Of a DNA stretch of 64,000 nucleotides, positions 23,235 through 35,024 are shown piece after piece (the first letter of the stretch is position 1; each line of letters starts with the position of its first letter). The stretch comes from Fallopia convolvulus (lineage: Eukaryota; Streptophyta; Magnoliopsida; Caryophyllales; Polygonaceae): contig OZ024734.1 of assembly GCA_964016875.1 (NCBI GenBank), forward strand, positions 50,698,622 to 50,762,621, given 5' to 3'. The notes below the pieces were generated by a model, which did not search any database, had not been told where the DNA came from, and saw only the letters and a program-made list of their open reading frames with translations. Position numbers and translations under genes: made by a program.

Positions 23235-24404
23235 TTAGACAAGTTTGTCGATATGGCATTGAGGGCACTGGAATACCCAAACCCCCTGTCTCAACACCCC
23301 TTGAGCCTCGCATTCTCCATGAGCCACACACTTGACAGTACCTGCCATTTTACCTTCTTTATGACCTCGATGGATAAAAGCAGCCCCCAATAAGCAAATC
23401 GCCAACAACAGCGCCAAGTAATCAAACTTGACAACCGCTCTCTCCACCACCAACGCGGCCGTGTTGAGACAGAACTGGACTATTGAGCTTATGAGGGCAA
23501 ACCACAACAAGAAGCTTGCGAAGACTCGAGTATGGATTCCGGGGTAGTAGAAACAATACCGCCCTCTTCTCTTGCTCCACTTGACACCACTCTTATTCTT
23601 CTCGTATACAAACTCCGCTATGGAAATGACCAGGCAGATCCCCGAGCACGCCGCTGTCAGATCCCGGTATAATTTCCCGCCAATTTTCCCACGACCTTCT
23701 TCTTCCGACGCTACAGCCTGGCAAAGCTCGAGTACCACGTTCACTATGACGACTAACCACTTGACAACGTCGTTTGTTCGATCCGTCGTCAGTTTGGACC
23801 GAATTGGACTCATTAATTTGATCCAAGACGACGAATTAGGACTCGGAATCAGAATTTTACACTCAGGGGAACCAATATGGCGTTGGGCGGCGGCGACAAC
23901 AGCGACAGCGGCGGCCTCTTCTCTCCTGCGGCGTTCTACGAGGAGAATTCGAGCCAGATCGTTGTGGTTAAAGCGCAAGGCCTCGACAAGTGGAGTCCTC
24001 TCGTGATCATCTTGTGCGTCGATCTTGGCCCCCCGAGACAACAAGTAGGAAACTACAGCGAAATTCCCAGCCTTAGCTGCCTCGTGCAACGCTGTGCGCC
24101 CGTTCAAATCCTTGGCGTTGACGTCAGCTGACGCAGCTACCTCCTCATCAAACGTTTCCTTGTTTGCAGCTGCTCGGCGCAGTCTCCAGCTAGGAAAGTC
24201 CCAACACTTTTTGTTCCTTCGTATGCCGTTTGACCATTCAACTTCTTGGGTAGAAATTTCGTTTGATTTATCAGTCGGCGCCGTTGATTCCAAATCCAAG
24301 GTTAGGCCGGCCTTTATCAAGAATTCAAGGGAAGTCATAGGAGGACTGGGATTATGGGGGATTGTAGTTGCAGACGTTAGAGAACGAAATTGATTCGAAT
24401 GCAT
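23235..24404 (-). CDS. Ankyrin-repeat protein with four predicted membrane helices, single exon
   Basis: An uninterrupted 389-codon frame on the minus strand. Residues 95-160 hold two ankyrin repeats (NAKDLNGRTALHEAAKAG.., DDHERTPLVEALRFNHNDLA). Residues 161-173 are Glu/Arg/Ala-rich. Hydrophobic segments lie near 215-232, 249-267, 294-313 and 327-345, with basic loops, and the C-terminus carries CPQC. It lacks the PGG domain of ACD6/ITN1-type plant ankyrin membrane proteins, so it does not fit that group, and I cannot name a function. A TATAAAA box lies only about 16-22 bases before the first ATG. Transcription from it would begin inside this frame, so the second ATG (24338, MTSLEFLIKAGL) is the likelier start. 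No frame damage is seen, unlike its neighbours. Confidence 0.75.
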   Translation of the reverse strand: MHSNQFRSLTSATTIPHNPSPPMTSLEFLIKAGLTLDLESTAPTDKSNEISTQEVEWSNGIRRNKKCWDFPSWRLRRAAANKETFDEEVAASADVNAKDLNGRTALHEAAKAGNFAVVSYLLSRGAKIDAQDDHERTPLVEALRFNHNDLARILLVERRRREEAAAVAVVAAAQRHIGSPECKILIPSPNSSSWIKLMSPIRSKLTTDRTNDVVKWLVVIVNVVLELCQAVASEEEGRGKIGGKLYRDLTAACSGICLVISIAEFVYEKNKSGVKWSKRRGRYCFYYPGIHTRVFASFLLWFALISSIVQFCLNTAALVVERAVVKFDYLALLLAICLLGAAFIHRGHKEGKMAGTVKCVAHGECEAQGVLRQGVWVFQCPQCHIDKLV

Positions 24405-24419
24405 CAGGGAAAGCTTAAT

Positions 24420-24426
24420 TTTTATA
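24420..24426 (-). promoter_or_regulatory. TATA box of the ankyrin-repeat gene
   Basis: TATAAAA on the minus strand. At the usual 25-35 bases, initiation would fall near 24390, which favours translation from the ATG at 24338. Confidence 0.5.
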
Positions 24427-26110
24427 CATAGCCGCAGGGAGGATTAATGTTTTTGTTTTCGGTCAAAGCCGCGGGAAAAACTATGAGCACACGTCATGAT
24501 GTAAGCCGTTGTTACTTCGTCCCAACTTCCCTTGTATAAAAAATGAAGTTGACCTTTTGGCTTGAAGATTTCGTTCATAAATTACAATTGACTATTTATT
24601 TAAAGATGATATATGGTTATCGATCTTATACTAAGCTAAACACACTGGTTCAACGATGCAATCACAATTAACACGCAAGTGATCGAACGGATCAATTATA
24701 GTATCTCAAGTGTAGATCTCATAAGAACCAATGTAATACCAATTGAAACACAACTAATAAATTAGGCCATAAAAATAAGAATTTAAATCTTAATAATGTA
24801 TATAAAAGAGATAAATTTAATGGAATAGATGGGTCTAAAGTTAAGGATCACCACAATCATGTTTCAATAAATAAAATGTCTGGATTTATTTTGAAGGACC
24901 AACTATCTAAGGTAAACACTAACTCCATACGGACGATAAGTGTATGTACTAAAACTCGACTAGTAGACATCCTCGCACAAAGCAAGTCTAATTTAGATCC
25001 TTAAAACTCTTTACAGACTAGGGATAAACAATACTAACATTTACTGTCTCGCACCGCTAGAATCACTCAAACCCTAAAACTACTATGATAGTTCAAAATC
25101 ACACAAGAAAAATTAAATTGATGTCGCATAGATAATTCTAAAGAATCACAATATATAATCTAGTCAAGAATTATTCAATACAATCAAAAAGTAAAAAATT
25201 TAATCTCAATTATATAAATAATCCAAATCAAGGGGATACTATAGTATCTTGAATAACAACAAATTCTTCAAAACAAGCCGGCCGAAATTCCACCGTGAAA
25301 TCCAAACTGTGCGTTTTCAATAAACTAGAGAAAACTAATTTCTCCTGAAAGCTAAAGAATAAATTATAAAACCTAAGAAATTTATGCCCCCCTCCCATGC
25401 GAAATCGAAACTCTTTCTATTACAACTCGTGATTATAGTTTATCGGATTGTTCAAGATCTTTCTACTATAACTCGGGATTATAGCTTATCAGATTGTTCG
25501 CGTGATCTCTTAGTAGATGCGTGCAAGTTGTTTTTTTGGTGACTTGAGGTCTTTTTATTAACTTTTCCTAGATTATAGCGAGGTTTCTACTATTGTTTCA
25601 ACACGTCGATCTCTGCGAGCAAGGTAGAGCTTGAGTTAGAGGTATTTTTCGACCCTTTGTTCCTTCGAGTTTTTCCCCTATTTATAGACTTTTGAGAAGA
25701 ATGGTTTTGATGTTGTTCCGATGTGGGATGAGCGACTCGTCACCATTTGATTGGTCGAGAGAGAGGCGGTCTTTGATTGGTCGAAGAAGAGGTAACCTTT
25801 TAGGGGGCGGTCATGCTAAGTCGATCGTGCGCGGGCTTGCTTTTGAGTGTGCGTGATGTTAGGTCTTTGCAACCTCTCTTGCCTGATATCGCGTTTGGTT
25901 ATCTTTCATCTTAGTTGGAAGTGTGCGGCGTTTGGCATTACAAACTCTCTTGCCAACCATCTTAATTCCTTGCCACCGCCAACCGTCATCCTTGCCACCA
26001 CCTAACCGCCACCCATCTTCCTTGCAGGCCACCGGTCGTTCACTGCACAATTGTTACGGTAATGGCAGTTTTGTGTTGTTACATTAATCATTAGGGATTT
26101 ATTACATTAA
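24427..26110. other. Intergenic stretch without recognisable gene, possibly TE-derived
   Basis: AT-rich to 25380, then a local near-duplication (GGGATTATAGCTTATCAGAT-type words near 25430-25500), then a more GC-rich part to 26050. No domain-bearing frame is seen. The style suggests an old transposon but no boundaries could be fixed. Confidence 0.4.
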
Positions 26111-27106
26111 CTAGTGTTGAGCCCGTACCATGTACGGGTCATAATAATTTAAATGCAAAAGAAACATGTAATCGATGAAATCAAAATCAAGGGGATAAAA
26201 TGAAGGTAGAGGTTGAAATATTTTTATAAACTCTATAAACAATTAATAGTAATATATCTATTAGAATGAACATTGAAAATAGCTATTGTATCACAAAGGA
26301 ATGAAAATGAATATAATGATATATCATGATAGCATGTCTTAAGGTTCTCTATTACTCTTGCTTAACGATGACATGCAAAGAGGAAACGAAGATTTTGGTG
26401 GAGTGTCGAGAAATGGAAGTCGTAAAGTGGGAGAGAAATTAATATAAAAGAGAGAAACAATACAAAAGAGAGAAATTAACTAGAAATTGCAATTTGAAGA
26501 TGTTTAGTGGTTAGAACAGATGGAGTGGGTTTATTTGAATAAAAATTATTTAAAAAACTTTATGAAAGTAGAGAAGTGGAATAATCGACAGTTTTGGGGA
26601 AGTGAAGAAGTGGATTTAAAAATGTGGAGAAAAGTGAGGAAAATATGGAGAAGTGGTTTATTCGGATAAAAACTATTTAAATAATTTTATGAAAGTGGAG
26701 ACTAAGTGATGTTGTGTGCAATTGGGAAAGATAGTGGCAATTTTCAAGAACTTGGAAAAATGAGTGAAAAAGTATTGGAATAATTACACAATGATATTTA
26801 AATAAATAAAAATAATAATAATTTGTTTATGAAAGCTTTTAACATGTAATGGGAAAGTAGGTTAAAAAGTGGGCTGATTTTTTAAAAAAATTATTATTAA
26901 AATAATTTTAGGAAAATAAATAAAAATGTTAATAACTATTTTATGATAATTTTTAACACATAATGGAGAAGTGGGTTTGAAAGTAGGGTGATTTTTTTAA
27001 TAATAATATTATTAAAATAATTTTAGGAGAAAAATAGACAAATTATGACACGTGGCTCGATTTTTTATACTAACTTAGTTTTTCCTTTACTATTGTACTA
27101 TATAGA
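26111..27106 (-). mobile_element. Non-autonomous Helitron
   Basis: Read on the minus strand it begins TCTATATAGTAC at 27106 and ends CTAG at 26111. A 7-bp-stem hairpin (CCCGTAC-atg-GTACGGG, 26138-26122) lies 7 bases before the CTAG end. It sits between host A and T (27107 and 26110), the Helitron insertion signature, with no target duplication. The 996-bp interior is AT-rich and non-coding, so it is non-autonomous. Confidence 0.7.
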
Positions 27107-28612
27107 TTATTAGTATTTTACTACATTAATTATTTGCTACATAAATTAGGTTTATAACTTGGTTATGGTGATGGTCATTCACGGTCGAATTGGCATTGTA
27201 TATATGATTGATTAACCTAGTTACTGTTGGATCCATCTTTTTGGGCCTAAGATACCCATTTCTCATTCGGCCCATCTAGTGTAAAGTTCAAATGCGAGGA
27301 GATCTTAGCCCAAATCGCAACTATTGTTGGAAGATTTGGTGAAGACCATGGTGGTCAATTGACTAGACGAGTGATGACCGTTGACAACTCTGAAGAATGT
27401 GGAATTTGGGATGGTTGTAACTGTAACACCTCGTCTTTACACCGAATGCTACTCGGTAGTAGACCTCACTACTACCTAGGCTAGTTTGAAAACGAGTTCA
27501 CTTGGATCTTGCAACTCGGGCACGACGAGAAAACATGAATAAAACATCCAATCGATATTTATAGAATCCAATTACAAAAAAAACATGCATGAAACCCAAA
27601 CAACCTAACTTACAACACCACCTAGATACAATTCATTAACATACAACTACCCTTTCTTTATCAAAACAACACATTATTCAAAAGATACCAAAAAGTATAC
27701 CACCATTTCTCCCAACCTAATGACACGGCCTTCAACGATCTGTTCCATCATTCGGCCGAGGTTCCATCATGGGTCCCTTGTCTTTACCTGAAACTAAAAA
27801 AAACAAGTCCCCGAAGAGTCAGCTACCATTACAATACAAGCTAGAATCCATACGATACTAGTAAGACTTTTAAAAACCAATCAAGTGTCTAACATATACA
27901 CAAACAAGGTTCGCATGATTACAACACATATCAGTTCTAAATTCATACTTCACTTCCCATAGATCATAAACATAGATCATAAACACAAACCACATATCAA
28001 ACTTCCATACACATCTACACATACAATTCCAAGCAAAACAATACAACCATTCTTCCACCGTTCCATTCCATGGCGCTTATCAACCCTACGCCCACGGTGC
28101 CGAGGCGCGACCTCCCACCCTTCACAATTCCATCCTTCTAACCCCGGGTCAAGCCTCCTCGGGAGCACTTTCCCAAAACACTGATAGCTTTACTTTTGAA
28201 GGGGCACGATTCTCGATCATATAACCATACATAGCCGTCACTTCAACCCAGAGAACTACGCACATGGTCATGCCGAGAACGGTACCAACACAGAGAAAAT
28301 ATTCGAAACTTCACATTCGATGAAAGCCCAATGAAATCCTTTTCACACATATCATACACAAGTAAACCTTTTTCATAGAACAATCACTTAGGGACTAGTT
28401 CCCCAAAACCAAATCCTACAAGCACCACATGAAGTCTAACAAGTATTAAATGGAAACTGAGCAAGTCGAAAACGACTTACCTTGAAGACGAATTCTCGAA
28501 GCCAAGAAACACTAACTAACACGCAAAGTAGAACCCTGTCTTAAGACAAATAGTCTGTCTCTTCCCCTGATCTCTGGTCACGACCTTAGACTCACGCTCC
28601 TATATACATATA
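27107..28612. other. Non-coding sequence left of E2, possibly old Ty3 LTR
   Basis: A TGTAACACCTCG start-like motif at about 27421 followed by non-coding sequence resembles the 5' edge of some Ty3/gypsy LTRs. E2 inserted into this sequence, which continues at 46632. No second LTR copy was identified in the window, so this is weak. Confidence 0.3.
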
Positions 28613-29668
28613 TGTTGGGACGTTGTTGGGACCTCTGGTTCTAAACAACGGATCAACGATGTAATTCTCTTAAGTTTTGATAATGACAAACACCATAGGG
28701 AACTAATGTGGTTTGTTCAAGTATTTTTAAGGAACACAGGTACAGCCACTCCTATGAATGACCAAAAGCCACTGCAAGCCACAATGAAGAGTTTCCACCA
28801 AGGAAACTCTAAAGAGGAAAGTTCCCATGAAGTGGGAACTCCCAGAAACAATCATGAGAACACAAGCTGACAACGATGAAGAGCTTCAATCAAGGGAACT
28901 CTGAAGAAGATAGTTCCCATGACATGGGAACTCACATGTGAGGACAACGACCGTTCAGCGCAGATCGCGGGATTCTGTCTCAGACAGCCCGAAGGAACAG
29001 TCTGAGGATCAGACTGTCACGCTTCATCCAACGGTCCGATTGATCCAAGATGTTGACCTAGTTCAAACCAAAGTCACATGTGAAGAAAGTACAACTTGGG
29101 CATCAAGCAAAGGGCATTTTGGACACAAACGAAAGATGCGACTGCCCAAGCTCACTTGGACTATAAAGCCAAATGAATAGTACTCGGATTGAGTACTTCT
29201 CCCAGAACTCTCAAACACCCACATCTGAGAAAAAGAAAGAAAAGGAAGAGAAGTCCCCGCCGGCGAGTGTGTGATCTCAACGACGGTGAAGCCGAAGTTC
29301 CCAAGGACAAGGGAACTGAGAAGTCGGTGTAAGGTTTGACTTATTTGCATTTTGCTGTTGTGAGCTTAGGAACTCAGTTGAGAGGATTTGCTAGTGTTGC
29401 TAGAGTTAGGAAGAACTCGTAGGAACAGAGAAGTGTGAATCCGGCTGTGTAACTAAGGAACAAAGCAATTAATATAAGAAAGTCATTCAAAATCCTCCAA
29501 GCGGAGGTAGAGGTTTACCCATACAACTAGTTGGTTGTAGTGGGGTTCCTCTATAAAGGAACTGCATTCTTTACTGTCTTTATTACTTGCGATTATTTAC
29601 TTCCGCTGCCTTGGGAACAACTTAATTGCCAGTTCCCAAGCTCTTTGCTAACCGTTTACGATCCAACA
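28613..29668 (+). repeat. E2 5' LTR
   Basis: 1,056 bp from TGTTGGGACG to GATCCAACA. A TATAAAG box lies near 29161. The 21-bp palindrome AGTTCCCATG-A-CATGGGAACT is at 28912-28932. A GC-rich CCCCGCCGGCGAG patch lies near 29256. Confidence 0.95.
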
Positions 29669-29670
29669 AT

Positions 29671-29682
29671 TGGTATCAGAGC
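29671..29682 (+). other. E2 primer-binding site, initiator tRNA-Met
   Basis: TGGTATCAGAGC begins two bases after the 5' LTR. It is the standard Ty1/copia primer site, complementary to the 3' end of initiator tRNA-Met. Confidence 0.93.
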
Positions 29683-29719
29683 TAGCGTTCTAGATTTGTG
29701 TTAGCATCGCAGGTATCAA

Positions 29720-31651
29720 ATGGCTCAGGAACTTACTCAAGTGGGGAACAACACTAGTAAGCCACCAAGGCTTATTACAAGAAGATTTGAAAGCTGGCAA
29801 CGCGACATGAAGGATTGGATGCGTGGCCAAGACTACCAAGCCTGGTGTGTTATCGAGAGAGGAAACTTCGAAATCGATCCAGCTATAGTCAACGACCTCT
29901 CAAAATGGGGACCCAACGAATACAAGTGTATGGAGGCAAACTACAAAGCCAAACAATACCTAAAGAGGTCCATGTGCGTACAAGACTGTGACAGGGTAGC
30001 AAACCTTGACACAACCAAGGAAATGTGGGAAGCCATCCAACAAATGCACGTTGGGAACTCAGATCTCCGAGAAGATCTTCAGATGAATGCAAAAAGGGAG
30101 TTCTACAACTTCCAAATGGAGATGGGAGAGTCTGTCGATAGCTACCAGTCCCGATTTGAAGGACTTTGCACCAAAATGGAAGGCTTGGGGATCACCAAAG
30201 AAGAAATCACCCATAAGATGAAGCTCCAACAACTCTTCAACGGATTGACTGGAGAATGGGCAAACGAAAGAACAATGTTCAAGGAAAATCCGGAAAACAG
30301 AACACTCATGCTCCATCAAGTGTTTGGAAAGCTCGTAGGACACGAGAAGAGAAAGATCGATGATAAGGAACAGACTCGAGCTCATCGAGGGATCGCACTC
30401 AAGATCGAGAAGATGCTCAAATCAACCCAAGAACAACACAAAGACTCCAAAGAAGAAGAGGATGAGGAGCTAGTTCTCGTGACAAAGGCTCTTCGAAACT
30501 TCTACAAAGGGAAGTCTCAAAGGAACAGTGGGAACTGGGGAAAAGGGCAGAGTTCCCAAAGAAAACCAGCAGAGAAGGACCTCTCCGATGTCACATGCTA
30601 CAAGTGCAACAAGAAAGGACACATCGCTAAGGAATGCCCACAGGGAACTGACGGACAAAAGCAAGGGAAGAAGGCTTACATCGCCACCTGGAGCGATGAT
30701 GAAGACGAAGATCCCGAGTCATGGGCACTCCCAGACATGTGTGGCATGGCCATAGGAGAAACCACTAGGGAACAACCCAGTGAGGTAACCACTGAAACTG
30801 TTCTTGATTCTTTAAATAACTATGAAAAACCTGAGTTGTTGAAAATCCTTTCAAGTCTTGTCAAAGATAACATAAAACTGCAAAACAAGTTGGAAAAACA
30901 GGAACACATAAATGCTCAATTAGTTGGTCTTGAACCTTGTCCCAACTGCATATCCCTTCTTGAAAACCTCAAGTCTCATGTGTCTCACATCGTAGATCTA
31001 GAAAATGAAATCAAGACTCTAGAGAAAGATGAAAACACCCTCTTGCAAAACCTGAGTAAGACTCCTGACCATCTTGAAGCCTCGAGTTCCCAAATTAAGT
31101 TTGTCCCAGCCAAACACGGCATATGATACAAAGGTGAATCCTCAAAGAATGGAAAGTCACCCCTGAGTGAACATGAAATCCATGAGTGTAGGGCCTTAGA
31201 ACTTCAATGCGAGAAACAGAAAAATGCTCATCTTGAAGAAAAAATCAGGGTCCTAGAAAGTGGGAACGGTGGTGAGAGAGATTACTACACTGGGAACACT
31301 GGACATAGAGTTTATGTCCAAATTGCTAAGGGAAACGGGTCACGGGTGTACAACAAGGAAACCATGGATAGGAACAGAATCCAGAGACCACACCCAAAGT
31401 ACTACCTGGGAGAATACTACAAGACGTGCTGGAACTGTGGTGCTCATGGGCACTATAAGGAAGCATGTCCCAAGAAGAAAGCCCAAACCCTTAGAAACCG
31501 TGAGTTCCTAAACAAACAAAAACATCATGCCAATCATCAAAGGAACTCCAACCACAATGATATCAACATCGCTGACTACGTCTTAAATGAGAATATTTTC
31601 CCTTGCAAGGGACCAGGCAAGAGTCATCTTGCCTGGGTCTCAAAACACTAA
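29720..31651 (+). pseudogene. E2 gag, two CCHC knuckles, one premature stop
   Basis: It starts at the ATG 29720 (MAQELTQVGNNTSKPP). The capsid-like domain covers about residues 1-240. The first knuckle CYKCNKKGHIAKEC starts at residue 293, followed by acidic and coiled-coil stretches. TGA at 31124-31126 stands where E1 has a glycine. After it the same frame continues, with a second knuckle CWNCGAHGHYKEAC near 31428, to TAA 31649-31651. That TAA lies within CTAAC, 12 bases before an AG, at a splice-acceptor-like site. pol follows in a different frame. Confidence 0.9.
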
Positions 31652-31664
31652 CTTTACCTTGTAG
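31648..31664 (+). promoter_or_regulatory. Candidate 3' splice site at the gag/pol boundary
   Basis: CTAAC, a short pyrimidine tract and TTGTAG precede the GTGGCAG that opens pol. E1 has the same arrangement (17993-17978) although its spacing differs by one base. A possible donor (TAC|GTCTTA at 31580) would give an 85-nt intron joining gag to pol in frame, but that donor is weak. Confidence 0.5.
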
Positions 31665-34600
31665 GTGGCAGTGAGAGGGAACAATGCATGGTTCATAGAC
31701 AGTGGATGCTCGAACCATATGACCGGAAACAAGGATATCCTCATCTCACTCCACACTCATGCCGAAGGAGGCCATGTCTCATTTGGCAATAAAAACAAGG
31801 GAGAAGTAATTGGAAAGGGAGAAGTATTGCTAAATAGATCAATCAAAATCAGCAATGTCAATTTGGTGAAAGATCTGTGATACAATCTCTTAAGTGTTGC
31901 CCAGATATGTGATCAAGGGAACAACGCTGTCACCTTCGACTCAGACGAATGCCTAGTCATCAACAAAAAGATCAACAAAGTGATTCTGAGAGGAAGAAGG
32001 CACAACAACGTTTATGTAGTAGATACAGAATTTGAACCACCAATGAAGTTGTGTCTTGCAAGTTCCCAAGATGACACGGAACTCTGGCATAGACGACTGG
32101 GACATGCAGGTGTAAATCAAATCCTGAAGCTTTATCTACAGGATCTGGTCATTGGTCTTCCACGAATCAATCTCGAAGGAGTCAAAATGTGTGAAGCATG
32201 TGTTCGAGGGAAACAGACCGGGAACTCTTTCAAACCAAAAAAGGTGTTGAGCACAACTGGGCCTTTAGAGCTAATTCACATGGATCTCTGTGGTCCCATG
32301 AGAACGGCTAGCTACGATGGAAAAAGGTACATGTATGTTTTAATCGATGATTTTTCAAGATTCACCTGGGTTATTTTCATGAAGGCAAAATCACAAGCAT
32401 TTGAAGAATTCGAACCCTTCATCAAAAGAACAGAAGTGAGCTTGGGACTCAAACTAAAAGCAATCAGATCTGATCATGGAACTGAGTTCCAAAACTCAGA
32501 GTTCCTAAACTTCTGTGGGAAAAATGGGATCTCTCACAATTTCTCAGCTCCTCGCACCCCTCAGCAAAATGGAGTGGTCGAGAGAAAGAACAGAACCCTG
32601 GAGGACATGGCCAGAACCATGATTATTGAAAGTGGAGTTCCCGAGTACTTCTGGACCGAAGCCATCTCCACAGCTACGTACATCTTGAACCGAGCCATGA
32701 CAAGGCCCCTGATCAACAAAACGTCCTATGAGCTCATCAAAGGGAGAAAACCAAACATCTCACACTTGAGAACATTTGGTTGCACATGCTTTGTTCACAA
32801 TAACGGCAAAGACAATCTTGGCAAATTCGACCCCAGAAGAGACGAATGGATCTTCCTGGGATACTCATCACAAAGCAAGGCTTACAAGGTCTACAATAGG
32901 AGGACCAAGAAGACAGAGGAAAGCATTCATGTCGCCTTCAACGAAAAATCTGTAAAGATGGGAACAGAGACCCAAGGGAAGGGAACTCTATTCAAGCTAG
33001 TCAGGCAAGAAGACGATGATGATGACGATGATGATCCAAGGAAAAGGGATGAAGACTATCCAAGTGCAAGCAACATCCCACCACCAGGGAACAACGACGG
33101 AGATCCAACTCTCACTGATCAAATCTCCCTCGAGGCTCCCTCCTCAGAAGAACTACAAGACACCTCCAACTCTCTAGAGGTTCCCTCTTCAGGGAACAAC
33201 TCTGTTGTCCCCCAAGACAATACCATGCCAGAATCCAGTATCCAAGGGGAACAAAGAGGGAACTTGCCAGAAATCTCTGAAGAAACATCAAATGAAGAAG
33301 CTGAAGACGAGTGTTCCCATGACAAAGAAACAGCTACTGAAGATGACACACATGCAAGGGAACCCACTCACACAAGAACCTTTCAACAAAGGAAGGACCA
33401 CCCCATTGAGAACATCATCTCCCCTTATGATAAAGGTGTACAAATTCGTTCCTCTCTCAATAATTTTTCTGCTTTTAACGCGTTTGTTTCCATGGTGGAA
33501 CCCAAAAATATCAAAGAAGCTTTGAAGGACCCAGATTGGATTCAAGCCATGTAAGAGGAACTCCACCAATTCGAGAGGAACAAAGTTTGGAAGCTAGTTC
33601 CTAGGCCCAAAAACAAGAACATCATAGGAACTCGATGGGTCTTTAGGAACAAGCTCGATGATACTGGGGTTGTAGCAAGGAACAAGGCTAGGCTAGTGGC
33701 ACAAGGCTACAGGCAAGAGGAAGGAATCGACTACGATGAGACCTTCGCACCGGTTGCCAGCATCGAGGCCATCCGACTTCTAATTGCCTATGCTGCTCAC
33801 AAAGGATTCAAGCTTTATCAAATGGATGTGAAAACAGCCTTCCTCAATGGACATCTCAAGGAAGAAGTGTATGTGGCCCAACCTCCAGGATTTGAAGATG
33901 AGAAGTTACCCAACCATGTCTATTTCCTGGAGAGGGCCCTCTACGGACTCAAACAAGCTCCCAGAGCTTGGTATGACAGGTTTGCTCAATTCCTCTTGTC
34001 TCATGGATACCTTCGCGGTTCCATAGACAAGACTTTGTTTTCAAAGAAAGAGTCTAAAGACATTTTGATTGTGCAAGTATATGTTGATGACATTGTGTTT
34101 GGAGCAACTAACGAAACTCTTGTAGAGAAATTTAAGGACCTAATGAGCAGTGAGTTTGAAATGAGTCTCATTGGGGAACTCACGTTCTTCCTGGGACTTC
34201 AAATATCCCAAACCAAGGAGGGAACAAAGATTCATCAACAGAAATACATCAAGGAAATGCTCGTGAAGTATGGGATGGAACACTCCAAGCCCATTGACAC
34301 TCCCATCTCACCAAATTCAAGGCTCAATGCGGATGAAACAGGTATTAGTGTGGACCAAATGAACTATCGAGGTATGATCGGGTCCCTTCTCTACTTAACA
34401 GCTAGTAGACCTGATATCATGTTCTTCGTATGTCTTTGTGCTCGTTTTCAAGCTAACCCTAAGGAATCACACCTGAAAGAGGTGAAGAGAATTTTCAGGT
34501 ATCTCAAAGGGAACGATAACTTGTGCCTCTGGTATCCAAGGAACAGTTCCCTTGAGCTCATTGCATACACAGATGCGGACTTTGCAGGGCACCTTGTTGA

Positions 34601-35024
34601 TAGAAAGAGCACATCTGGAATGGCCCAGTTCCTAGGGTCATGCTTAGTCTCATGGGGATCTAAAAAGCAAAACTCAGTGGCACTCTCCACAGCTGAAGCA
34701 GAATATGTGGCTGCCGCATCTTGTTGTTCCCAAGTTCTATGGCTTAAGTCACAACTCCAGGATTACGGTATGTCTTTTGGCCTAGTTCCCATACTATGTG
34801 ATAACACTAGCGCCATAAACATTTCCAAAAATCTTGTGCATCATTCTAGAACTAAGCATATTGATATAAGGCATCACTTTCTACGTGACAATGTTGAAAA
34901 TGGGAACATCTCGATGGAACACTGTAGAACTGAAGAGCAAATTGCGGACATTCTCACCAAAGCTTTAGACAGACGTCCCTACCAGCGTTTTCGAATGCTT
35001 CTAGGGATGATAACTCTAAACTAA
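31665..35024 (+). pseudogene. E2 pol: protease, integrase, RT, RNase H, two premature stops
   Basis: One frame throughout. Protease core FIDSGCSNHMTGN (DSG) near 31690. Integrase zinc motif LWHRRLGHAG..CEACVRGK near 32080-32210; DDE core HMDLCGP, RSDHGTEF, QQNGVVERKNRT. A Pro/Glu/Asp-rich linker follows at 33000-33400. RT begins near 33590 and has QMDVKTAFLNG and YVDDIVFG. RNase H carries YTDADFAGHLVDRKS, LSTAEAEYVA, CDNTSAIN and HIDIRHHFLRD. Stops: TGA 31878-31880 (Gly in E1) and TAA 33552-33554 (Gln in E1, C-to-T). Order PR-INT-RT-RH fixes it as Ty1/copia. Confidence 0.93.

Noticed and set aside
23572..24393. Plus-strand frames of 84-144 codons opposite the ankyrin gene
   Set aside because: Antisense to an intact 389-codon frame with ankyrin motifs.
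27421..28612. 5' LTR of a full Ty3 element starting TGTAACACC
   Set aside because: No second copy or matching end could be found in the window; kept only as a possibility.
33119..33569. Frames overlapping the E2 integrase-RT linker on both strands
   Set aside because: Shadow frames of the low-complexity linker; the pol frame runs through with conserved motifs.
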